From assembly GCF_014697125.1 (NCBI RefSeq), contig NZ_JACJRG010000013.1, positions 62,001 through 126,000 of the forward strand: a stretch of 64,000 nt of DNA. The letters are read 5' to 3'. Below the pieces are notes generated by a model that worked only from the letters and a program-made list of their open reading frames with translations, had not been told where the DNA came from and searched no databases. This DNA is from Anabaena minutissima FACHB-250. GTDB taxonomy: Bacteria > Cyanobacteriota > Cyanobacteriia > Cyanobacteriales > Nostocaceae. A program made the translations under genes and the position numbers. Positions 1-9,306 of this stretch are shown one piece after another (within the stretch, counting starts at the first letter, position 1; each line of letters starts with the position of its first letter).

Positions 1-890
<890 letters not shown>

Positions 891-965
891 TTAGTTCAAA
901 ATTTACACAATTAGAGGCGTTATAATTTTCAACTCTAATTGTGTAATTAATGTTATTGAAACTAT

Positions 966-2138
966 ATGTATAGTGATGTAGACCTTTGGAGAGCGATATA
1001 TGCACTCTATGAATTGCTAGTAGATCAAGAGAAATCTGAGGCAAAATACCAAAACTTTTTTGAGTCGAATCCAGTTGTTTTCAAAACTTTAGGTTTTGAT
1101 ACTTTTCAGCCATACGAAAAATCATCTGGTAAACACATACCATTTGACAGCGAGCGCGGTTTTAGACCAGAACCTGATTTCCTATGTGCCAACCTAGAAT
1201 CTTGTACTTTAACTATTTTTGAGCTTAAAACTCCCTTTGTATCTCCATTCATCGTTGAAAGAACAGATGGCAATCGTCGAAAGTTTAATGCTACTGCCGA
1301 GTCGTATATTTCTCAAGCTACTGAATATGCTGACTCTATCCGCGAACGTCCTGAAGCTCGAAATGTAGTGAAATCAGATTTGTCAATCCCAGAAATATCT
1401 TCGTACAAAATCATCCTTATTTATGGACTTGCACAAGATAATAATATGGCTGACGTATCGCGACTTCTTGAAAATCGAACAACTCAAACTTCATTTCTTT
1501 GTTATGATTCATTGCTCAATAAACTAATTGACAAGTATTTAATCACTTATAGAAAAACAGAAAATCGAATTGGGGGGTCAGTGGTTTACCACTTGATTTT
1601 TGACAAAGAACAGCTATTTCCACGTTCATTCATTGCTGATCATGGTTTTCCTCAAAAAAATCGCTTATCTGTTTTCATTGAGAATGGGTATATTGTTTAT
1701 CAGTGTATTGACAAAGAATATAAAGTACATTTCTGTAAAGCTCCAATAATCTACGAAAAACCAGTCTACCTGCGATTTGAATTTGCAACTGATAATAATG
1801 GCATATATATGTCGTTAAACGTCAACAACGAAGAACAGGATTTACGCATTGGTAGTGCCAAATTAAATTTCGATTTACAACTGACAGGATTTGTTTTAGG
1901 TACAGATATCTCCTGCCAGTATTTTGGAAAATTCTATATACTTGAAGCATACTCTTCGTCAAAAACTATGTCTATTGAAGACAAGCTTGGCTCATACCAT
2001 TACTTCCGACGCAAGGTAGTGTCTCTATCTAGTGGAATTCACTTTGATGGAACACATTATCTTGTTCGTAACAGTAATGGAAATATGAGTCAGAGCAATC
2101 CTATGTATCAACCAAAATACTGTCATAAAATTTCTTGA
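966..2138 (+). CDS. Shedu-like (DUF4263) nuclease with a C-terminal lectin/LamG-like region
   Basis: A 390-residue protein. Residues 25-125 carry the layout of the DUF4263/SduA PD-(D/E)XK nuclease: an FFESNP element (31-36), PDF with D71, and ELK with E86 and K88, followed by a Q117-x3-Y121 helix. Shedu proteins are single-gene anti-phage defence nucleases that act in the cytoplasm. Residues ~250-345 look beta-rich and end in a segment (GTDISCQYFGKFYILEAY) resembling concanavalin/LamG-type sandwich domains. In classical SduA the nuclease domain is C-terminal; here it is N-terminal, so the architecture differs. The gene stands alone between serS and a VapBC pair. The nuclease call rests on motifs, the defence role on family, and the C-terminal fold on weak resemblance. 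Confidence 0.6.
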   Translation: MYSDVDLWRAIYALYELLVDQEKSEAKYQNFFESNPVVFKTLGFDTFQPYEKSSGKHIPFDSERGFRPEPDFLCANLESCTLTIFELKTPFVSPFIVERTDGNRRKFNATAESYISQATEYADSIRERPEARNVVKSDLSIPEISSYKIILIYGLAQDNNMADVSRLLENRTTQTSFLCYDSLLNKLIDKYLITYRKTENRIGGSVVYHLIFDKEQLFPRSFIADHGFPQKNRLSVFIENGYIVYQCIDKEYKVHFCKAPIIYEKPVYLRFEFATDNNGIYMSLNVNNEEQDLRIGSAKLNFDLQLTGFVLGTDISCQYFGKFYILEAYSSSKTMSIEDKLGSYHYFRRKVVSLSSGIHFDGTHYLVRNSNGNMSQSNPMYQPKYCHKIS

Positions 2139-2294
2139 TTAAAATGCTTAGAATTAGCCTGTTTTGCGTTCGTATTATAAGTGGTTTTGGATATGAATTT
2201 GTAAGCCAGACTTATTTTTTATCCCACTATTTTATCAATTTTTCAATATATCATTATCTAGATAATTAATAGTCTGAATCACTAAAAATGAAAT

Positions 2295-2537
2295 ATGAAA
2301 ACATTAGAAATAATTGTCACCATTACCACAGATGGTAAGTTGTTAATTAATGCTTCTGTAGACCTACCTGTGGGTGAATATAATGCTGTCCTTGTACTAG
2401 AAGATCAACCCATCAGTAGTAGTATTCAAACTTCTGTCCAAGAAGCTCAGGCTGTTTTGAGAAAATATATTCCTGCTAGTAGAGAGCTTTCTGAAGAGTT
2501 GATTGAGGAGAGAAGATTAGAGAGCTTGAGTGAGTGA
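2295..2537 (+). CDS. VapB-type antitoxin partner of the downstream PIN toxin
   Basis: An 80-residue acidic protein. The N-terminal half is a short beta-rich stretch typical of small cyanobacterial antitoxins placed before PIN genes; the C-terminal half is charged (SEELIEERRLESLSE) and probably binds the toxin. It is called an antitoxin because of position: its last 8 bases overlap the GTG start of the PIN gene, which implies translational coupling. No classical AbrB or RHH motif is obvious, so the DNA-binding class is unclear. About 155 bases of AT-rich DNA upstream presumably carry the promoter. Confidence 0.6.
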   Translation: MKTLEIIVTITTDGKLLINASVDLPVGEYNAVLVLEDQPISSSIQTSVQEAQAVLRKYIPASRELSEELIEERRLESLSE

Positions 2538-2913
2538 AGTTGTTGTAGATGCTTCTGCTGTTTTAGCGTTGCTTAATCAAGAAACTGGTAGCGAAGAAAT
2601 TTTGCAGTTGATTGACAATGCAGCAATTAGTAGTGTCAACCTATCGGAAGTTATAGCAAAGTTAGCAGAAGCAGGAATCCCTGAAGAAGAGATTAGGCAA
2701 ATTCTATTGAATCTAAATCTTGAGGTAATTCTTTTTAATGAAGAACAAGCTCTGAGGGCTGGTATGATGCGTCTGGCTACTAAATCTATCGGACTTTCAT
2801 TTGGAGATCGTGCTTGTCTGGCTTTAGGTGTTATTCTCAACCAGCCTGTGATCACCACTGATCGTTTGTGGAGTAACCTTAATATTGGAATTGAAATTCG
2901 AGTAGTGCGTTAG
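2530..2913 (+). CDS. vapC: PIN-domain ribonuclease toxin (VapC-like)
   Basis: A 127-residue PIN domain with the conserved acidic residues in the expected places: D7 (VVVDASAVLALL), E40 (SSVNLSEV), D93 (GDRACLALG) and D111 (ITTDRLW). VapC proteins are Mg-dependent endoribonucleases, often cutting tRNA or rRNA, and are held inactive by the cognate antitoxin. Length and spacing are complete. It begins at GTG 2530 and overlaps the preceding antitoxin gene by 8 bases, the classical arrangement of a type II toxin-antitoxin operon. It sits next to the Shedu-like nuclease gene, which suggests a small defence or stability patch. Confidence 0.85.
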   Translation: MSEVVVDASAVLALLNQETGSEEILQLIDNAAISSVNLSEVIAKLAEAGIPEEEIRQILLNLNLEVILFNEEQALRAGMMRLATKSIGLSFGDRACLALGVILNQPVITTDRLWSNLNIGIEIRVVR

Positions 2914-3055
2914 TGCGTAGGCAGAACATTATTATAGGCATCGCTAGGCTGAATCCAAGCATCATCTCACCCTGGGAGATAGGTTGAGTCTGTGTGTCAG
3001 TTCTCTAACTACTACAATAAAAATATATATCCAAATATTTTGACTAATTTGCTCT

Positions 3056-4141
3056 ATGTCAGTTTTAGCAGCGATCGCAGTCTTGGCTGTATTAATTTTG
3101 GTACATGAGTTGGGGCATTTTATTGCAGCCCGTTCTCAAGGTATCCATGTGAACCGCTTTTCTTTGGGGTTTGGCCCAGTTCTTTGGAAGTATCAAGGCC
3201 CTGAAACCGAATATGCTATCCGCGCTTTTCCTTTGGGTGGCTTTGTCGGGTTTCCTGATGATGACCCCGATAGCGATATTCCGCCCAATGACCCGAATTT
3301 GCTGCGTAATCGGCCAGTTTTAGATCGAGCGATCGTCATTAGTGCAGGGGTAATCGCCAATTTAATTTTTGCCTATATGTTACTGGTAGGCCAAGTTAGC
3401 TTCATTGGTATCGGCCAAGCTAGTCAACCAGGGGTATTAATTCAACAGCTAGCACCAGATGTCAGTGATGTAGCCACTAAAGCCGGACTACAAGCAGGAG
3501 ATGTGATTCTTGCAGCTAATCAACAACAATTTGGCACTTCCCTCCAAGGAATCGATAGTTTAAGAGACATCATTAAAAGTAGTCCCAATCAGTCGATTCA
3601 ACTAGAAATAGCCCGTGGTGACAAAACGCTGTCTGTAAATGTCATCCCTGAAGCCAAGCCTAATGGTGGCAGTATTGGGGTGGGACTTGCACCTAATGGT
3701 AAAGTTGAACGTCGTGCAATTACTAATCCAGGAAAAGCTTTAAGCATCGGTGCTACTGAATTTCAGCGCATCGTAACCATGACTTTTAAAGGCTTTGGAC
3801 AGCTAATTACTAACTTTGGTGAAACAGCCAGTCAAGTCTCCGGCCCCATTAAAATCGTCGAAATTGGAGCTAACATTGCCCAAAACGATACAGGTAGTTT
3901 GTTCTTCTTTGGGGCTTTAATTAGCATCAACTTGGCAGTCATTAATATTTTACCCCTCCCGGCTTTGGACGGAGGACAATTAGCATTTTTGCTGATCGAA
4001 GGTTTGCGCGGTAAACCCTTACCTAATCGGATTCAAGATGGTGTGATGCAAACTGGTTTAATGCTACTCTTGGGTCTGGGAATTTTTCTGATTGTCAAAG
4101 AAACTACCCAGTTGGAGTGGGTACAAAAATTGTTCCAGTGA
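3056..4141 (+). CDS. rseP: RseP-type site-2 intramembrane zinc metalloprotease
   Basis: A 361-residue membrane protease. The zinc-binding HExxH lies at residues 17-21 inside the first transmembrane segment (VHELGHF), followed by a second hydrophobic segment, a single PDZ domain (~120-205), and the C-terminal metal ligand motif LPLPALDGGQ in a further membrane segment. The family cuts membrane-anchored anti-sigma factors or signal-peptide remnants in the cytoplasmic membrane. Length is normal for cyanobacteria, which usually carry one PDZ domain rather than two. The TGA stop overlaps the probable GTG start of nth by 4 bases (GTGA), so the two are likely cotranscribed. Confidence 0.93.
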   Translation: MSVLAAIAVLAVLILVHELGHFIAARSQGIHVNRFSLGFGPVLWKYQGPETEYAIRAFPLGGFVGFPDDDPDSDIPPNDPNLLRNRPVLDRAIVISAGVIANLIFAYMLLVGQVSFIGIGQASQPGVLIQQLAPDVSDVATKAGLQAGDVILAANQQQFGTSLQGIDSLRDIIKSSPNQSIQLEIARGDKTLSVNVIPEAKPNGGSIGVGLAPNGKVERRAITNPGKALSIGATEFQRIVTMTFKGFGQLITNFGETASQVSGPIKIVEIGANIAQNDTGSLFFFGALISINLAVINILPLPALDGGQLAFLLIEGLRGKPLPNRIQDGVMQTGLMLLLGLGIFLIVKETTQLEWVQKLFQ

Positions 4142-4941
4142 GTACAAACCGCAAATCCCTATCTAAAAAGCAAAAAGCTCTAGAAATTCTGACTCGCTTG
4201 AAGCGGTTGTATCCAGATGCAACTTGCTCCTTAACTTATTCAACTCCTGTGCAGCTGCTGGTGGCTACGATTCTTTCGGCTCAATGTACAGATGAGCGAG
4301 TTAATCAAGTCACCCCAGCTTTATTTAGTCGGTTTCCTGATGCTGTGAGTTTGGCGAATGCTGACTTAGCGGAGTTAGAAAACTTGGTACGTTCCACTGG
4401 TTTTTATCGCAATAAGTCCAAAAATATCCAAGGGGCTTGTCGGATGATTGTGAACGACTTTAATTCTGTCGTTCCCGATCAAATGGAACATCTGTTAAAG
4501 TTACCTGGGGTAGCAAGAAAGACGGCCAATGTGGTTTTAGCCCATGCCTATGGGATTAATGCGGGGGTGACAGTAGATACTCACGTTAAACGTCTCAGCC
4601 AACGCTTGGGTTTAACGAAGTATCCAGATCCCATCCACATTGAAAAAGATTTGATGAAGTTATTACCGCAGCCAGATTGGGAAAATTGGTCAATTCGCCT
4701 GATTTATCATGGTCGCACTGTGTGTAAAGCCCGTTCTCCCGTTTGTGTAGCTTGCGAACTGGCTGATTTATGCCCTGCTGTGATGGTAGGAGGTAAGGGA
4801 GTAGGGGCGCAGGGGCAGCAGAGGAGAAAAACTAATGACTCAGAACTCAGAACTCAGCACTCAGCACTCAAGACTCAGCACTCAGAACTCAGCACTCAAG
4901 ACTCAGCACTCAGCACTCAAGACTCAGCACTCTCTAGATAA
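4138..4941 (+). CDS. nth: Endonuclease III, DNA glycosylase/AP lyase, with a repeat-derived tail
   Basis: Removes oxidised pyrimidines and nicks abasic sites in base excision repair. The helix-hairpin-helix GPD core is clear: LPGVARKTANVVLAHAYG with the catalytic Lys, then VDTHVKRLSQRLGL with the catalytic Asp. The [4Fe-4S] cysteines follow (C-x6-C-x2-C-x5-C in CKARSPVCVACELADLC). The start is taken as GTG 4138, overlapping the rseP stop; an earlier in-frame GTG at 4117 would add seven residues. The usual protein ends shortly after the last cysteine. Here about 45 more residues follow, and most are encoded by a CTCAGAACTCAGCACT-type heptamer array, giving a Ser/Thr/Gln-rich tail unlike the family. 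Confidence 0.93.
   Translation: MSTNRKSLSKKQKALEILTRLKRLYPDATCSLTYSTPVQLLVATILSAQCTDERVNQVTPALFSRFPDAVSLANADLAELENLVRSTGFYRNKSKNIQGACRMIVNDFNSVVPDQMEHLLKLPGVARKTANVVLAHAYGINAGVTVDTHVKRLSQRLGLTKYPDPIHIEKDLMKLLPQPDWENWSIRLIYHGRTVCKARSPVCVACELADLCPAVMVGGKGVGAQGQQRRKTNDSELRTQHSALKTQHSELSTQDSALSTQDSALSR
4839..4935. repeat. STRR heptanucleotide array forming the 3' end of nth
   Basis: About 14 imperfect copies of a CTCAGMACTCAGCACTC/ACTCAAG-type heptamer. The array lies inside the nth reading frame and supplies its last ~32 codons and stop region. Arrays of the same family recur at 36.2-36.5, 52.9 and 61.5 kb. Confidence 0.9.
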
Positions 4942-5018
4942 ATAGTCAAAAAGAGAGACGATCAGCCTGTACTAAATGTAGAATGGAAAATGCTGTCTTT
5001 ACGTTGGTAAGATAATTT

Positions 5019-5321
5019 ATGGCAAAGAAAAGTATGATTGAGCGCGAGAAAAAACGCGCTAAGTTGGTGGAAAAGTATGCTGCCAAGCGTGAAGCTCTGT
5101 TAGAAGAGTTCAGAACAACAGAGTCTCCCTTAGATAAACTAGCAATTCACCGCCAAATCCAACAGCTACCCCGCAATAGTGCGCCTACTCGTCAGCGTAA
5201 CCGTTGCTGGTTAACTGGTCGTCCTAGAGGCGTTTACCGTGATTTTGGGCTGTCTCGGAACGTGCTACGGGAATGGGCGCACGAAGGCCTGTTACCTGGA
5301 GTAGTTAAGTCTAGTTGGTAG
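5019..5321 (+). CDS. rpsN: 30S ribosomal protein S14
   Basis: A 100-residue basic protein of the small ribosomal subunit head. It is the long, zinc-free form: the C-terminal signature [20 protein letters not shown], then [18 protein letters not shown], is present and the CxxC zinc pairs of the short form are absent. Length is exactly that expected for cyanobacteria and chloroplasts. It stands as a single gene, as is usual in cyanobacteria, about 80 bases after nth. The downstream 76 bases are made of AGTCAATAGTC-like repeats. Confidence 0.97.
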   Translation: MAKKSMIEREKKRAKLVEKYAAKREALLEEFRTTESPLDKLAIHRQIQQLPRNSAPTRQRNRCWLTGRPRGVYRDFGLSRNVLREWAHEGLLPGVVKSSW

Positions 5322-5397
5322 TTATTTGGTCAATAGTCATTAGTCAATAGTCCAGACATGAGCTTTTGACTTTGGACTTTTGACTGTAGACTTTCTT

Positions 5398-5727
5398 TTA
5401 TTGTCCGCAACAACGGTCGATACCCAGACTTTCTAAGAGTAGATCGCTGACGGCGTTGGCGATCGCAAACTCTCCATAAAAGCTTTTGGAAAAATCAAAC
5501 GCCTGCATCTCTGTGACAATGGCAATCACTAGAGAACCAAGGTCATTTTCCCCTTCCATTCTTTGACGCAAAAAAATCTGTGCAGCGCGTTGAGCAATCT
5601 TTTGATTAACTGCTTCTGGAATAAATTCTGTATCCAGCCACCGCAGCAAACGTTCTTGTAACCATTCACCTTCGAGGTGGGGATTGTCTGAGGGTGGTAG
5701 GGTGATAGGTGGTATTGGTTGTGTCAT
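5398..5727 (-). CDS. Conserved cyanobacterial protein of unknown function
   Basis: A 109-residue soluble protein if started at ATG 5727 (MTQPIPPITLPP); a frame start at 5754 would add nine residues that look non-coding. It has a proline-rich N-terminus followed by a mostly helical body and ends in a Cys-Cys pair (IDRCCGQ). No catalytic motif is visible and I do not recognise the family. It lies convergent to rpsN and divergent from aat, so it has its own promoter. The codon use and the HIP1-like GCGATCGC inside it fit the host genome. Confidence 0.7.
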   Translation of the reverse strand: MTQPIPPITLPPSDNPHLEGEWLQERLLRWLDTEFIPEAVNQKIAQRAAQIFLRQRMEGENDLGSLVIAIVTEMQAFDFSKSFYGEFAIANAVSDLLLESLGIDRCCGQ

Positions 5728-5853
5728 CGTTATTAAACGCACAGTATGGGGCATTGGGTATGGGGCATAGGGCGTAGGGCATTGGGGTAAAATTTCCTCC
5801 CCTGCTTCTCTGCTTTCTGCCTTGTTTTTTTATGTTTATTTTTAGTTGTATCT

Positions 5854-6429
5854 ATGCAATATGATCTTGCCGCTATTATACAGGGCTATGCTCAAGGCTA
5901 TTTTCTCATGGCTGATGACGATACTGGACTGGGATGGTACAAAAGTCGCGATCGCACTTTGATTCCTTTAGATGATAAATTTCGCTACCCCAAGTCTTTG
6001 CAGCGTGTCTTAAATCAAGAACGGTTTACTGTGGCAATTAACCGGGATTTTCACTCTGTAGTCGCCGGTTGCTCTAACCGAGAAACCACCTGGATTTCCG
6101 CAGAATTAGCCGATATTTACTTATTACTACACGAAGCTGGCTTTGCTTATAGTTTTGAAACTTGGCAAGGTGACAAACTCGCTGGGGGTATTTTAGGCAT
6201 TGTCATTGGTGGTGCTTTCATTGGCGAATCGATGTTTTACCTGATTCCCGAAGGTTCTAAAGTAGGGATGGTCAAGTTAGTCGAAAGATTACGCCAAAGA
6301 CAATTTGTTCTGTTTGATGCTCAAATGATGAACCCCCATTTGGAAAGGTTTGGTGCTTATTGCATCAATGATGAAGACTATCAAATTCTACTGCAAAAAG
6401 CATTGTTGAATCCTTGCACTCTGCTCTGA
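5854..6429 (+). CDS. aat: Leucyl/phenylalanyl-tRNA-protein transferase
   Basis: A 191-residue enzyme that adds Leu or Phe to proteins with N-terminal Arg or Lys, marking them for ClpS/ClpAP degradation in the N-degron pathway. The family core is visible: [20 protein letters not shown], then FIGESMFY, then [16 protein letters not shown]. Bacterial Aat is usually 210-240 residues; cyanobacterial forms are shorter at the N-terminus, as here. The W-YKSRDR region near residue 30 corresponds to the usual substrate-pocket start. It is monocistronic. Confidence 0.9.
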   Translation: MQYDLAAIIQGYAQGYFLMADDDTGLGWYKSRDRTLIPLDDKFRYPKSLQRVLNQERFTVAINRDFHSVVAGCSNRETTWISAELADIYLLLHEAGFAYSFETWQGDKLAGGILGIVIGGAFIGESMFYLIPEGSKVGMVKLVERLRQRQFVLFDAQMMNPHLERFGAYCINDEDYQILLQKALLNPCTLL

Positions 6430-6820
6430 GGGTGTAGGCAATACGGTTTGGATCAGATAATTTGCCAAAATAAATAATAACGCCTGTAGAGACGTTGCAG
6501 TGCAACGTCTCTACCCACCTAATGAGTATTCACCCCTTCTTTAAAAAAATTTTGTGAAGTTATCAAATTTGCCCTGGTAAATACCGCAATCAGGAGTTAA
6601 ACTTGGGAGCATCTTAGTTAGGCAGGTATATTGAGATGTAAAAAAATCCCGAAACCTCGTTCTTTTCTCAGTAAAATTCCTTAAAAAATGAAGTTAACAA
6701 TTTCTGAATTACAAAGAAAAATAATTATCATAAAAGCAAAGCAAAGAACGTTGATTATAAATTGTTAAATAACCTTTAAAGTGATAATCTCCTGTGTGAG
6801 TGTGTGGGGTGTTTAAGCAT
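6430..6820. other. Intergenic region between aat and glmM
   Basis: No gene seen in 391 bases. The first ~35 bases (GGGTGTAGGCAATACG, then GGATCAGATAATTT) closely resemble the stretch just after mnmA at 42980-43012, so this is a dispersed repeat. The perfect palindrome at 6486-6514 follows. The remainder is AT-rich and presumably carries the glmM promoter. Confidence 0.6.
6486..6514. repeat. Perfect 14-bp palindrome, dispersed cyanobacterial type
   Basis: GTAGAGACGTTGCA and its exact reverse complement are separated by one base (29 bases in all). This sequence is a well-known dispersed palindrome in Nostoc/Anabaena genomes. Here it sits 57 bases after the aat stop and could also fold as a transcript-end hairpin. 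Confidence 0.85.
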
Positions 6821-8296
6821 ATGGTTTCATCAATAACTCGAACTCAAAGCAACATTCGAGTGATTTCTGCTTCTGAAGTTGAGAAGTTAGGTAAGGGATT
6901 TGAGCAGAATAATGCACTGAATTCACTATCTTTACCTGCAAATCCCCTGTTTGGTACAGATGGGATTCGAGGCAAAGTAGGAGAATTGCTGAGTGCGCCT
7001 TTGGCATTGCAAGTTGGTTTCTGGACTGGTGTAGTTCTACGTAACCATGTTGATCGGGATGGACCAATCATTTTGGGACAGGATTCCCGCAACTCTAGTG
7101 ATATGTTGGCGATGGCATTGAGTGCGGGGTTAACAGCCGCAGGGATAGAAGTTTGGTATTTAGGATTATGTCCTACTCCTTGCGTTGCTTATCTGACTAG
7201 CATCAGTGCAGCCATAGGTGGGGTGATGATTTCTGCTAGCCATAACCCACCAGAAGATAATGGGATTAAGATTTTTGGTGCAGAAGGTACTAAGTTATCA
7301 CTAGCGTTACAGAAAAAAATTGAAGAAGGATTGCGTGGTAACACTTCAGTTACAGGTGGTGGAAATCATTGCGGACGGCATTACTCACGTCTGGAATTAA
7401 TTAAGAATTACGGCGAAGCTTTACAAAAACCCTTACAAAATGCTGGCAATCTTCAGGGTATGAAGATTGTTTTAGATTTAGCTTGGGGTGCGGCTGTGGG
7501 GTTAGCACCGGCTGTATTTCAAGAAATGGGGTCAGAGGTCATTTGCTTGCATAATGAAGCAGATGGCGATCGCATTAATGTTGACTGCGGTTCTACCCAT
7601 CTAGACATTTTGCAAGCCACTGTGCAAGAACATAACGCGGACTTAGGTTTCGCCTTTGATGGCGATGCTGATCGCGTTTTGGCTGTAGATCATACTGGCA
7701 GATCAGTCAATGGTGATTACATTCTCTATCTCTGGGGACAAAATCTCAAGCAACAGCAACAATTACCAGATAACTTGATTGTATCTACAGTCATGGCTAA
7801 CTTGGGCTTTGAGAGGGCTTGGCAACAACAGGGTGGTGAATTAATTCGCACGGCTGTAGGTGATCAATACGTGCAAGCCGAAATGCTGAAGACCGGAGGG
7901 ATGTTAGGTGGTGAACAATCTGGTCATATACTTTGCCGACATTACGGTTTGACTGGGGATGGTTTGCTAACAGCCTTACACATAGCTGCTTTGGTGAAAC
8001 AGGCTGGTGTTTCTCTAGCGGAATTAGTAGACCAAAGCTTTGATACCTATCCCCAATTGTTGCAGAATGTGCGCGTGACAGATCGCGATCGCCGTTTGAA
8101 TTGGCAAGATTGCGAACCTGTGCAGAAAGCGATCGCCTCTGCGGAAGCTGCAATGGGCAATTCTGGCAGAATCTTAGTCCGGGCTTCTGGTACAGAACCA
8201 GTGATTAGAGTCATGGTAGAAGCGGCTAGCGCAGAACTAGCTAACTACTGGACAGATGAACTAGTAACACAAGTACAGCAACACCTTGCCATCTAA
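6821..8296 (+). CDS. glmM: Phosphoglucosamine mutase
   Basis: Interconverts glucosamine-6-phosphate and glucosamine-1-phosphate for peptidoglycan and lipid A precursor synthesis. A 491-residue alpha-phosphohexomutase from ATG 6821: FGTDGIRG at the N-terminus, the phosphoserine loop [12 protein letters not shown] (catalytic S140), the metal-binding DGDADRV loop, the sugar-binding GGEQSGH, and the C-terminal phosphate-binding [18 protein letters not shown] at 6800 would add seven residues but is less likely. About 40 N-terminal residues precede the usual family start, which is normal for cyanobacterial forms. Confidence 0.95.
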   Translation: MVSSITRTQSNIRVISASEVEKLGKGFEQNNALNSLSLPANPLFGTDGIRGKVGELLSAPLALQVGFWTGVVLRNHVDRDGPIILGQDSRNSSDMLAMALSAGLTAAGIEVWYLGLCPTPCVAYLTSISAAIGGVMISASHNPPEDNGIKIFGAEGTKLSLALQKKIEEGLRGNTSVTGGGNHCGRHYSRLELIKNYGEALQKPLQNAGNLQGMKIVLDLAWGAAVGLAPAVFQEMGSEVICLHNEADGDRINVDCGSTHLDILQATVQEHNADLGFAFDGDADRVLAVDHTGRSVNGDYILYLWGQNLKQQQQLPDNLIVSTVMANLGFERAWQQQGGELIRTAVGDQYVQAEMLKTGGMLGGEQSGHILCRHYGLTGDGLLTALHIAALVKQAGVSLAELVDQSFDTYPQLLQNVRVTDRDRRLNWQDCEPVQKAIASAEAAMGNSGRILVRASGTEPVIRVMVEAASAELANYWTDELVTQVQQHLAI

Positions 8297-8327
8297 GTCT
8301 CTGTGATTCCACTCATCTTGGTTGTTG

Positions 8328-8367
8328 TCCCATTTTTAAGCAACATTTTTATTGCTTAGAAATGGGA
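8328..8367. terminator. Stem-loop after glmM
   Basis: A 16-bp stem (TCCCATTTTTAAGCAA against TTGCTTAGAAATGGGA, one mismatch) with an 8-base loop starts 32 bases after the glmM stop. The arms themselves carry T/A runs, so it may end transcription, although no clean T-run follows. Confidence 0.5.
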
Positions 8368-8503
8368 TAATTAGCCAGAATAAAGTGCGTATAGCAGGAT
8401 ACATGAAAAGACTTCTTAATCTATATTTCAGCCACGAGACATTAATTGTTACTATGTTATTATTTACGCGTTAACTATTGCGGTATTTATACAAGGTAAC
8501 AAT

Positions 8504-9247
8504 ATGCTTGTTTTTGTTATCCCACTGAAAGGGCGCGAATTTTCAAAATCATGGGAGCGTGTTACACATTTATTTGAAAGATGTCTTAAATCAGTTTGTC
8601 ATCAAACCTCGCCAGATTTCCGGGTAATTGTGGTTTGCAACGAGCAACCAGAAATAGAATTTCATCACCCTAACATAACATATCTAACAGTTGATTTTTC
8701 AGACCATAAAGAGTCCCTTTATATCAATCGTGGACGCACAGATAAAGGAAGAAAAATCCTGCAAGGATTAGTATATGCCCAACAATTTGCTCCTACTCAT
8801 ACTATGGCATTAGATGCCGATGATTGTATCAGCAAAAAGTTAGCAGAGTTTGTCAAAACCAATCCTCACAGTAATGGATGGTTTATCAATCAAGGTTATA
8901 AATATCAAGAAGGTAGTGACTATATATATAGTAAAAGAAATAACTTTTATAGAATGTGTGGTAGTTGTAATATTTTGCGATACGATTTAAATTTTTTACC
9001 AGAACCCCCAGAATATAACCGTGGATATGGCTATTATAAATATTATCTAGATCATGCCAAAGTTAAAGATATTTTGACAGACAAAGCCCAACCTATTAGC
9101 CCATTACCATTTCCTGGTGCAATTTATATATTAGAAACAGGAGAAAATCTTTACTATGATCGCACAAAGCTAACTTTCAGCATTTTTAATCGTAAAAAGA
9201 TTACGCAATCGATGAGAGAGGAATTTGGATTATATAACTTACCGTAA
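8504..9247 (+). CDS. GT-A fold glycosyltransferase
   Basis: A 247-residue protein with a Rossmann-like start (MLVFVIPLKGREFSKSW), repeated beta-alpha units and a metal-binding ALDADDCIS motif near residue 105, as in family A glycosyltransferases that use UDP- or GDP-sugars. No membrane segment or signal peptide is visible, so it acts in the cytoplasm. It lies 60 bases upstream of the HpsL-like gene and runs the same way as the polysaccharide block to 14.4 kb, which suggests a shared role in exopolysaccharide assembly. The donor and acceptor sugars cannot be read from sequence. Codons are more AT-rich than in glmM. Confidence 0.75.
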   Translation: MLVFVIPLKGREFSKSWERVTHLFERCLKSVCHQTSPDFRVIVVCNEQPEIEFHHPNITYLTVDFSDHKESLYINRGRTDKGRKILQGLVYAQQFAPTHTMALDADDCISKKLAEFVKTNPHSNGWFINQGYKYQEGSDYIYSKRNNFYRMCGSCNILRYDLNFLPEPPEYNRGYGYYKYYLDHAKVKDILTDKAQPISPLPFPGAIYILETGENLYYDRTKLTFSIFNRKKITQSMREEFGLYNLP

Positions 9248-9306
9248 TCTGAATTTATTAGGTCAAAAATATACTTTTTCTAAGGCTGATAGGCTAAAAC
9301 GCACCT

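Noticed and set aside
4839..4935. CRISPR-like regular repeats
   Set aside because: Units are contiguous heptamers without spacers; this and the similar arrays are STRRs. No cas gene is present in the window.
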